DNA of 45,467 nucleotides from positions 1 to 45,467 of the forward strand of contig JABUFA010000030.1 of NCBI GenBank assembly GCA_013314755.1. Reading direction: 5' to 3'. The notes beneath the pieces are model-generated. The model saw nothing but the letters and a program-made list of their open reading frames with translations. It was not told where the DNA came from and made no database searches. Both the position numbers and the translations under genes were made by a program. This document shows, in pieces, positions 39,836 through 45,467 of the stretch (its first letter is position 1; the number at the start of each line of letters is the position of its first letter). Source of the stretch: Chthonomonadia bacterium. GTDB taxonomy: Bacteria > Armatimonadota > HRBIN16.

Positions 39836-41011
39836 ATGAAACGTTTCTGGTTCACTCAATGGGTTCGAATGCTCGTGGTCAGCCTGCTGCTTGGTGGGCT
39901 GATAGCAGGTATTGCTGTGCCCTCCCGGTCGGATGAGGACCCCGAAGTGCGCATGGGCAGGGAAGCCGCGCAGGAGATCGAGCGCACCTTGAAGCTCATC
40001 ACCGATCCTGCGCTGGTGGAGCGGGTCAACCGTATCGGTCAGGAGATTGCCGCCGTTGCCAACGCTTCGGACGTGCCCGTGACATGGGGCATTGATAAAA
40101 AATCACAGTTTCAATACACGTTCAAGGTCGTGGACGATAAGGATGTAAACGCCTTCTCACTGCCTGGTGGTTTCATCTATGTGAACAAGGGACTGCTGGA
40201 CTACGTGCAGTCCGACCACGAGCTGGCGGCGGTGCTGGCGCATGAAATCGCCCACGCAGCGCATCACCACCTGGTGCGGCTGGGTCAGGAAAACGAAAAA
40301 ATCAATCGTCGCGTTACTCTACCTGCGTTGCTGGTAATGGTTCTGTCGGGTGCGCCCGCTCGCGACCTGAGTAACGTGATGCTGGGCGTGCAGCTGTATC
40401 AGATTGCCAAGATCAACGGCTACACCCAGGAAGCGGAAATGGATGCCGACCGCGCGGCGATTTATTACCTCACGCGCACGAAGTACAACCCGGTAGGCAT
40501 GTTGACCTTCATGGAGCGGTTGGCACGGGATGAGGCGCGTCGCCCGGAGAGGCAGCTGGGTATCTACCGGACTCACCCTCCTTCGCGAGAGCGTGCTCAG
40601 GCGATGCTGGACCTGTTCAGGCAGTTGAACATTCCCGTCAATCGCCGGGCGGTTGCGCGTATCCTTCCGGTGGAACTGCGTGAGAAGACCATACAGAATC
40701 ACAACCTGACCGAGGTGTATCTGGACAGCGTGCCGGTGTTTGCTCCGGCGGACTCCAACGGCAGGAGCTCTGCTGAGCGTGCCCAGCAGATAAGAGAGCG
40801 GCTGGACAGCCTGCTGAACGACGGCGTTCAGATGTACGATATCCGCCTTTCCAGCGACAGGCGCACGGTGGTGGCGCGGAACAGCCCCATCGTTACCATC
40901 GAACCTGAAGATGCCAGCCTGTACGGCAAAAGCATCGAGGAGCTGGCTCTGCAGGTTTCCAACGCCATCAAGCGCGCCCTGTGGAACGAGGTCATCCAGC
41001 GAGCTTACTGA
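39836..41011 (+). CDS. M48 family metalloprotease, exported
   Basis: This 391-residue zinc peptidase has an N-terminal signal peptide (about 1-31). The gluzincin motif is LAHEIAHAAHH with H136, E137 and H140. The third zinc ligand is the Glu in QEAEMDADRAAIYYL at about 201, and the family glycine loop is FSLPGGFIYVNKGLL. Members such as BepA and LoiP act in outer-membrane protein quality control in the periplasm. The C-terminal 130 residues (about 265-391) carry no TPR repeats and match no domain I know. The stop overlaps the convergent ThuA-DUF1080 gene by 7 bases. The ribosome site GAGGTTGAACTGA is only moderate. Confidence 0.92.
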   Translation: MKRFWFTQWVRMLVVSLLLGGLIAGIAVPSRSDEDPEVRMGREAAQEIERTLKLITDPALVERVNRIGQEIAAVANASDVPVTWGIDKKSQFQYTFKVVDDKDVNAFSLPGGFIYVNKGLLDYVQSDHELAAVLAHEIAHAAHHHLVRLGQENEKINRRVTLPALLVMVLSGAPARDLSNVMLGVQLYQIAKINGYTQEAEMDADRAAIYYLTRTKYNPVGMLTFMERLARDEARRPERQLGIYRTHPPSRERAQAMLDLFRQLNIPVNRRAVARILPVELREKTIQNHNLTEVYLDSVPVFAPADSNGRSSAERAQQIRERLDSLLNDGVQMYDIRLSSDRRTVVARNSPIVTIEPEDASLYGKSIEELALQVSNAIKRALWNEVIQRAY

Positions 41012-42246
41012 AGCTCCTTCAGGAAGATATTGCGAAACTCCACCAGGCTGCGGTGGTTCTGCAAGCCGATGTATCCCCAGTTTGGGCGTCGGTACAGCAG
41101 GTGCGTGCGCGGCAGGTTTGCACTCAGAGCCGGGTCGTCCAGATTGATGTCATGCACCAGCTGTCCGTTCCACACCACACGCAGATGCCGGTCCTTCAGC
41201 GTAATCTCCACCTGGTTCCATTCGCCGGCGGGTCTGGCTGGGTTCACGCGCGGCGTAACCACACTGTACACCGCTGAGGTGCAGGTATTGCTGGGCGGAC
41301 TGGTTCCGTCATCCTGAATCTGCAGCTCCATCCCCAGTCGCGAGCTTCTGCCGTAGTGCGGCGCACGCAGGAAGATGCCGCTGTTGCCACCCGGGGCAAT
41401 ACGATACTCGAGGCGCAGGATAAAGTCGCGATACATCCGGTTGGAACGAAGCCAGCCCGTGCTTTCACCGAGACCGCTGCACTGGATGACCCCATCCTGT
41501 ACCGACCAGCACGGTGGACCGACCTCGCCCCAGCCTTCCAGATTGACCCCGTTGAACAGGGATACGAAGCCTTTAGGTGGACGAGGAGTACGTGGTTGGG
41601 GTGGTTTGCGCCCGGCGCACCAGTACACCGCGTTGAGTATCAGCTGCTGGAAGCGGGGATGCCCCCATGCGGAGGAAGAGTGCCCCAGCGCGGTCATGAA
41701 AACCCTGCCCCTGCCCATTCGCTGTGCCCATGCCAGTGCCTGCCCGTCTCGCTGGCGCGCCAGCACCTCTATATCGCCCGGCACAGTGCCTTCGTATTTG
41801 ATGGGCGCATCCGTTATCTGGAAAGAAGCAATCCCCTGCATAATCGGATGGCGCGGCTGGAGTATCTCTACCACCACATTGCCCAGGGTTTGCTCAGCGG
41901 AGGGGGAGACAGGAGAAGTATGCAGGTAAACAAGTCCGCCGCCTCGCTGGATGAACTCATGCAGTGCACTCCTTTGCGCTTCGTTCAGCGCAGTGCCGGG
42001 CGCGAACAGCACGAGGCTGTCGACGTTTGGCAGATTCTGGGCGTTCAGCTCCCTGGCGGTGGTAACCTGCACCTCGTCGTGTCGCTTCAGAATCCACAAC
42101 AGCGTGGAGGAGAGACCTGCCACATCATGCCCCTCGCCGGTGACCACCATCAGCACACGAAGCGGTCTGGCAGTCACCGCGCCCTGCAGAAGAAGCAGTG
42201 CTGTAACGCACGCAATCAGTAACCTCCGTTTTCTCTGTGCTACCAT
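41005..42246 (-). CDS. Secreted ThuA-like and DUF1080 (3-keto-disaccharide hydrolase) fusion
   Basis: The protein has 413 residues. ATG 42246 is chosen because the signal peptide MVAQRKRRLLIACVTALLLL starts there and GAGGTG lies upstream; an open frame continues to 42327 without such support. Residues of about 30-220 resemble ThuA/glutamine-amidotransferase-like domains (VLMVVTGEGHDV, GGGLVYLHTS, WAQRMGRGRVFMTALGHS). Residues of about 235-413 are a DUF1080 laminin-like beta sandwich (GFVSLFNGVNLEGWG, YRIAPGGNSGIFLRAP, EWNQVEITLKDRHLRVVWNGQLV). DUF1080 proteins include enzymes of 3-keto-glycoside breakdown, and ThuA proteins accompany disaccharide utilisation. Together this suggests secreted sugar processing through the 3-keto route. 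It is monocistronic. Confidence 0.88.
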   Translation of the reverse strand: MVAQRKRRLLIACVTALLLLQGAVTARPLRVLMVVTGEGHDVAGLSSTLLWILKRHDEVQVTTARELNAQNLPNVDSLVLFAPGTALNEAQRSALHEFIQRGGGLVYLHTSPVSPSAEQTLGNVVVEILQPRHPIMQGIASFQITDAPIKYEGTVPGDIEVLARQRDGQALAWAQRMGRGRVFMTALGHSSSAWGHPRFQQLILNAVYWCAGRKPPQPRTPRPPKGFVSLFNGVNLEGWGEVGPPCWSVQDGVIQCSGLGESTGWLRSNRMYRDFILRLEYRIAPGGNSGIFLRAPHYGRSSRLGMELQIQDDGTSPPSNTCTSAVYSVVTPRVNPARPAGEWNQVEITLKDRHLRVVWNGQLVHDINLDDPALSANLPRTHLLYRRPNWGYIGLQNHRSLVEFRNIFLKELQ

Positions 42247-42318
42247 TTCCCCTGTCCACCTCGTGAAGATGGTTCTGCTTGAGAAGGTGTTAGTCCTGCA
42301 CGCACACAGGAGAGGACA

Positions 42319-42640
42319 ACCCTGCAACGGAAAGTTGCGGGCTACTCTTCTCTTTGGAGTGCTGAAGCTTGCTTCAGCAACCCCTTAACCTGCGCCAGCA
42401 GGTTTTGTCCTGTGTTGCCTGCGATTTTCAATCGCAAGGTTGCCTCAAAAACAACCCTGCAACTTCCAGTTGCAGGGTGGCTGAAGCATGGCTTCAGCAC
42501 TCCATAGACCTGCGCCAGCAGGTTTTGTCCTGTGTTGCCTGCGATTTTCAATCGCAAGGGCAGAATAAAAAAGCGGACTTGCTGAAGCATGGCTTCAGCA
42601 CTCCATATCTGCGGAGGGTAACCTGCAGGTTGCCTGCGAC
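42319..42640. repeat. Hairpin array with 120-base period
   Basis: A 52-base sequence starting ACCTGCGCCAGCAGG and ending TTTTCAATCGCAAGG is repeated exactly at 42388-42439 and 42508-42559. A second unit, GCTGAAGCATGGCTTCAGCA plus CTCCATA, occurs at 42480-42506 and 42581-42607, with a variant at about 42359-42380. Further stems are CCCTGCAACT-TCC-AGTTGCAGGG at 42455-42477, CCTGC..GCAGG and TGCGA..TCGCA. Frames read through it on both strands only because the repeat is free of stops. No gene is supported between 42247 and 42758. Confidence 0.85.
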
Positions 42641-42699
42641 TTTCAGCCGACTGGGCGCTCGGATGTCCTGATTCGTACCCCGGTCTCAGCAAAAAACGC

Positions 42700-42728
42700 T
42701 TGACAGTTTTGTACCCCTGCCCTATAAT
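42700..42728 (+). promoter_or_regulatory. Consensus sigma-70 promoter of the prepilin cluster
   Basis: TTGACA at 42700-42705 and TATAAT at 42723-42728 match both consensus hexamers exactly, with a 17-base spacer. It is the strongest promoter in the window and drives the leader ORF, prepilin and following genes. Confidence 0.88.
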
Positions 42729-42735
42729 GAGGGCA

Positions 42736-42750
42736 ATGCAAACGTTTGTA
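42736..42750 (+). promoter_or_regulatory. LacI-family-type palindrome just after the transcription start
   Basis: ATGCAAACGTTTGTA contains the perfect palindrome CAAACGTTTG (42739-42748). It agrees with the catabolite-repression (cre) consensus WTGNAANCGNWWNCA at all but one fixed position. It sits about 10 bases downstream of the -10 box, where a bound repressor would block transcription. Confidence 0.5.
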
Positions 42751-42758
42751 AGGAGGTG

Positions 42759-42869
42759 ATGACAGGAGTTACAGGCAAGGAGGTAGAACCCAGAAAGGTA
42801 GAACCCGTTTCATTTCCTGGCTTTGAACAAAGCCGCATACCAAAAGTCGAGCGAGAAGGAGGATTCTGA
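42759..42869 (+). CDS. 36-codon leader ORF coupled to the prepilin gene
   Basis: ATG 42759 opens a frame of 36 codons that ends TGA at 42867-42869, so that TGATG joins its stop to the start of the prepilin gene with a one-base overlap. AAGGAGGTGATG stands directly before it, with the ribosome site very close to the ATG (2 bases), which weakens the call. The predicted peptide is charged and includes an imperfect repeat ([10 protein letters not shown]) caused by a repeated GGTAGAACCC. No similarity is known to me. It may be a leader peptide that couples translation, or the ribosome site may serve another purpose. Confidence 0.4.
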   Translation: MTGVTGKEVEPRKVEPVSFPGFEQSRIPKVEREGGF

Positions 42870-43684
42870 TGAAGCAAAGAGGTTTTACGCTTATCGAATT
42901 GCTGGTGGTTATCGCGATTATCGCGATACTGGCAGCGATTCTGTTCCCAGTGTTCGCACAGGCACGCGAGCAGGCACGCCGCGCTACCTGCGTGAGCAAC
43001 CTGAAACAGCTGACCAACGCGTTCCTGATGTACGCCCAGGATTGGGACGAGCGATTCATGTCGCAGAACAACGCCGATGGTCCCAACTTCGATGACAACA
43101 CAGAGGCGCAGGTATTACTGCAGCCATACATTAAGAACCGCAACATCTTCTACTGCCCGTCGCGCAACAACTACAACTGTGTGCGATGGATAGACCCCTC
43201 AGGGCGATGTCTGGGCTATGCCCCAAACTTTGGGTTGTACTCTTACCTAAACGGACTGGGTATCTTTGAAGTGCCCATTACTCAGCCCGGTGTGCCCGGT
43301 CAGATATGGGTGGGGAAAACTCTCTCACAGATGGCACATCCTGCCCAGACCATCCTGCAGGGCGATACGAACGACTGCAACATGTATACCCTTTCCTTCT
43401 ACTTCCAAGACTGGGACGGGCGCACGAGCGCTGCCATCCGTCACAACCGAATGTACCAGTTCTCCTTCGTGGACGGACATGTGAAGAGCATGAAGATGGC
43501 GGCATATTCGTTCCTGGTGGATGGCGACTCGTTCACCATCATGCCGGAGAACGGCGAAAACATCAAGCTCTACTGCGCCGATGTCAACGAGATAAGCAAG
43601 CGCACGGGCAACTACTATGGCAGGGGATTGCCCTGTGGACAGATTGCCGAGAACATCGCGCGCGACCGCGTGCCACTACCGTAA
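42869..43684 (+). CDS. Prepilin with H-X9-DG C-terminal domain
   Basis: The 271-residue protein has the leader [14 protein letters not shown] with a prepilin peptidase site before F6. A hydrophobic N-terminal helix follows, then [23 protein letters not shown] and the C-terminal [16 protein letters not shown] motif (H-X9-DG). The N-terminal 30 residues are almost the same as in the prepilin at 28243-29010, while the rest differs strongly. It should be exported and processed as a pseudopilin or minor pilin. AAGGAGG precedes ATG 42869, and the leader-ORF stop overlaps it. It is followed by a small membrane protein gene. Confidence 0.92.
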   Translation: MKQRGFTLIELLVVIAIIAILAAILFPVFAQAREQARRATCVSNLKQLTNAFLMYAQDWDERFMSQNNADGPNFDDNTEAQVLLQPYIKNRNIFYCPSRNNYNCVRWIDPSGRCLGYAPNFGLYSYLNGLGIFEVPITQPGVPGQIWVGKTLSQMAHPAQTILQGDTNDCNMYTLSFYFQDWDGRTSAAIRHNRMYQFSFVDGHVKSMKMAAYSFLVDGDSFTIMPENGENIKLYCADVNEISKRTGNYYGRGLPCGQIAENIARDRVPLP

Positions 43685-43699
43685 GGCAGGAGGTCAACC

Positions 43700-43861
43700 G
43701 TGGATAACGACGGAAAGCGCATGTTGGTTCTCGTCATTGCGGTTGCGGTGGTGGTGCTGGCGGTGATTGCGTGGTGGTGGTCCGGGCGCAGCGGCAGTGC
43801 CCCCGCGGGACAGGAACTTCAGCAGATACAGGCGGAACGCGCCATGAAGCGCGAGAAGTAG
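43700..43861 (+). CDS. Small single-pass membrane protein (53 residues)
   Basis: The GTG start at 43700 has GGCAGGAGG upstream. The peptide is MDNDGKRMLVLVIAVAVVVL at the start, with a membrane helix at about 8-27, then WWWSGRSGS, a Gly/Pro/Ala linker and a charged helical tail (QQIQAERAMKREK). It would sit in the membrane with a short soluble tail. It lies 16 bases after the prepilin stop, so the two are probably co-transcribed. Another frame after the stop reads GQIISKKNPGYDETVRGVGV, which looks protein-like, so the gene may be cut by a frameshift or stop. Confidence 0.65.
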   Translation: MDNDGKRMLVLVIAVAVVVLAVIAWWWSGRSGSAPAGQELQQIQAERAMKREK

Positions 43862-43949
43862 GCGGAGATCCTGGAGATGTTCGCCCGGGGCAAATCATCA
43901 GCAAGAAGAATCCCGGATACGACGAGACGGTCCGTGGAGTAGGCGTTAC

Positions 43950-43981
43950 GGGCGTCTGACGCCCTGAGGCGTCAGACGCCC
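43950..43981 (+). terminator. Perfect 14-bp stem-loop between small gene and LamG-dockerin gene
   Basis: GGGCGTCTGACGCC-CTGA-GGCGTCAGACGCCC forms a flawless 14-base stem with a four-base loop. No T-tract follows, so termination is not certain. RNA processing or stability control between the prepilin part and the downstream gene is equally possible. Confidence 0.55.
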
Positions 43982-44014
43982 CGAACATAAACATTCCGAA
44001 AGGAGGAGGAAACC

Positions 44015-45244
44015 ATGCGTTTCGCAATCGCAACACTGGGCTTACTGCTGCTGGTCACCGCATCTCCAGATGCCCAGCGAGTGGTAGGACAGTGGGATTT
44101 CAACGGCAACCTGAACGGCACCATTGGCGCACCTCTGGTGGGGGTGGGAAACATCTTCTTCGAGACCGCCATCATCGGAGGACAGGTGGCGCGGGTCGCT
44201 CGATTCGGCGATGACTGGTGGGACGGTGATGAGACGTGGACCACAGGGCACTCGTCTTATTTCATCGTGCCCAACCCCATCGGCGGGAACGGCGGAGGAG
44301 CTTACACGAACCAGTACACCATCATCATGGATGTGATGTTTCCCGTCACTCCGGGTTACGTGAGCCTCTATCAGACCAACGTCAACAACGCGAACGATGG
44401 CGACTGGTTCATCTTCCACGATGTGCCCGGCGATGAGCGCACCAACGGGCTGGGAATTACCGGCGACTACTCCGAGCCTGGCAATCCCCTGCGCTTCCAG
44501 GATGGTGTCTGGCAACGTATTGCGCTGGTCATAGACACCACCTCGCCCTCCGACAGTGACGCCTGCGTGTATCGCTGTTACATCAACGGACAGCTGCAGA
44601 ACATCGTGCAAAGCCCCAGCGGCTGGGGAGTGGATGGGCGATTCTCGCTGGACCCCGTCTTCCTGCTGTTCGCGGACGAGGATGGCGAGACGCAGGAGGG
44701 GCTGATTAACAGCCTGCAGTTGCGTGATTACGCCATGTCCGACGCCGAGATTGCCGCGCTGGGTGGACCCTCGGCGGCGGGCATTCCCGTGCCCGTTGAG
44801 GTATCGGGAACCGTGAACCTGGGCGACTACGGGGGAGACCTCACCAGCGTGCCGGTCACCATCGAAATCCGCAACCCAGGCGAGACCACCCCTCGGGAGA
44901 CGCACGTGGTGAACCTGAACAGCGCAGGGCAGTACGCCTTCATCACCAGCCTTGCTGGCACCTTCGACGTCGCCGCCAAAGCGCCGCACTGGCTGCGCTC
45001 GGTGAAGGGTAGTGTGAACATCGTGCCACCCAGCACCGTCGTGAACTTTGACCTGGCTAACGGCGATATCGACGGCGATAACGAGGTAACGCTGTTCGAC
45101 TTCGGACAGCTGGTTGCCGCCTTTGGCAGTATGCCCGGTGACGACAACTGGAATCCCAACGCCGACCTGGACGGTGACGAAGAGGTCACTCTGTTCGATT
45201 TCGGCGTGCTGGTGCGTAACTTCGGCGCGATTGGAGACGAGTAA
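44015..45244 (+). CDS. Secreted LamG-like protein with C-terminal dockerin-type repeats
   Basis: The protein has 409 residues. Residues 1-20 form a signal peptide. A LamG/concanavalin-like beta sandwich spans about 21-250 (VVGQWDFNGNLNGTIGAPLV ... YINGQLQNIV). A carboxypeptidase-regulatory-like beta domain follows (about 260-345). The C-terminal 60 residues carry two calcium-type repeats, DIDGDNEVTLFDFGQLVAAFG and ADLDGDEEVTLFDFGVLVRNFG, in the manner of type I dockerins. Dockerins bind cohesins in cellulosomes, but the same repeats occur in other bacteria as stand-alone surface or secreted protein tags, and no cohesin gene is visible here. GAAAGGAGGAGG precedes ATG 44015. Confidence 0.85.
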   Translation: MRFAIATLGLLLLVTASPDAQRVVGQWDFNGNLNGTIGAPLVGVGNIFFETAIIGGQVARVARFGDDWWDGDETWTTGHSSYFIVPNPIGGNGGGAYTNQYTIIMDVMFPVTPGYVSLYQTNVNNANDGDWFIFHDVPGDERTNGLGITGDYSEPGNPLRFQDGVWQRIALVIDTTSPSDSDACVYRCYINGQLQNIVQSPSGWGVDGRFSLDPVFLLFADEDGETQEGLINSLQLRDYAMSDAEIAALGGPSAAGIPVPVEVSGTVNLGDYGGDLTSVPVTIEIRNPGETTPRETHVVNLNSAGQYAFITSLAGTFDVAAKAPHWLRSVKGSVNIVPPSTVVNFDLANGDIDGDNEVTLFDFGQLVAAFGSMPGDDNWNPNADLDGDEEVTLFDFGVLVRNFGAIGDE

Positions 45245-45252
45245 GCACACGA

Positions 45253-45275
45253 CAGGGGCGGATTCCCCGCCCCTG
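45253..45275 (+). terminator. Stem-loop after the LamG-dockerin gene
   Basis: CAGGGGCGG-ATTCC-CCGCCCCTG is a 9-bp perfect stem starting 9 bases after the stop codon. No U-tract follows. It is the most likely place for transcription to end. The rest of the window up to 45467 holds no gene, only an echo of the AAGTTGCAGG hairpin module near 45411. Confidence 0.45.
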
Positions 45276-45467
45276 CCCAAACTTGCAAAGGGTAATCGAC
45301 ACAAGAGCTTGTCCCAACTTTAGTTCCGAATCCCAAAAAACTGAGGTCAGGACTTAAGTTAAGACAAAGGGCGGACAATCGGGTAGAGGCATCCAAGCAA
45401 CAGGAAGTTGCAGGTTACCCAAGACAAAGCCTCCCGCGGAGCCTAACCCATTCCCGCAGGTTTGATT

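Noticed and set aside
42342-42692. 116-codon minus-strand frame with a repeated LRLKIAGNTGQNLLAQV
   Set aside because: The peptide repeat is simply the translation of the 120-base-period hairpin array. The plus strand is also open, as expected of stop-free repeats.

Overview
The window looks like a chromosomal segment of an Armatimonadota-type bacterium. This is an inference from gene content, not a placement by alignment. Two prepilins share an almost identical N-terminal segment ([20 protein letters not shown], followed by FPVFAQARE) and an H-X9-DG-type C-terminus. That pairing is characteristic of Armatimonadota. Large secreted propeller/toroid, ThuA-DUF1080, LamG-dockerin and Uma2 proteins fit the same picture. 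The DNA is moderately GC-rich, GTG and TTG starts occur, genes are tightly packed, and the few long intergenic stretches are filled with hairpin-rich dispersed repeats. I see no rRNA, tRNA, CRISPR array, transposase or integrase.

Layout. 1-487 is repeat DNA, including a 107-bp tandem. 504-9956: cation/proton antiporter (-), secreted phosphoesterase/PQQ-propeller protein (+), ANTAR response regulator (+), PilT-like ATPase (-), Uma2 nuclease (+), a propeller/helical-toroid secreted protein (+) behind a perfect 24-bp palindrome, and a small exported protein. 9957-10324 is repeat DNA. 10325-13519: RtcB RNA ligase (+) and an ADP-ribosylglycohydrolase (-). 13855-28191 is almost all minus strand. 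In transcription order it holds a zinc-ribbon protein, folK, two GspF/PilC paralogues, a J-domain/TPR membrane protein, a sugar ABC importer (binding protein and two permeases, no ATPase), greA-lysS, an orphan RbsA-type double ATPase and a large hybrid histidine kinase. 28243-31551: prepilin, a RecG/AlbA-type gene remnant and a secreted glycosidase-like protein. 31683-36435 (+): lysine 6-aminotransferase-like enzyme, then pyruvate dehydrogenase E1-alpha, E1-beta and E2. 36713-41011: lexA (+), pabC and pabB (-), M48 protease (+). 41005-45244: ThuA-DUF1080 protein (-), a hairpin array, then a promoter/leader-ORF/prepilin/small membrane protein/LamG-dockerin cluster (+).

How the genes fit together. 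Folate synthesis is represented twice (pabB-pabC overlapping, and folK). Type IV pilus or pseudopilus parts are scattered (PilT, two GspF, two prepilins) with no PilB/GspE motor gene here. The PDH cluster lacks E3. The ABC importer lacks its ATPase, while an unrelated two-domain sugar ATPase sits alone, so both need partners elsewhere. Several candidate regulatory sites stand out: palindromes at the propeller, aminotransferase, lexA and prepilin promoters, a terminator-like hairpin in the greA leader, and a 36-codon leader ORF that overlaps a prepilin start by one base.

The window is mostly ordinary core and accessory chromosome. I do not see a clearly new multigene system. The most unexplained material is the dispersed hairpin repeats and the leader and palindrome regulation.
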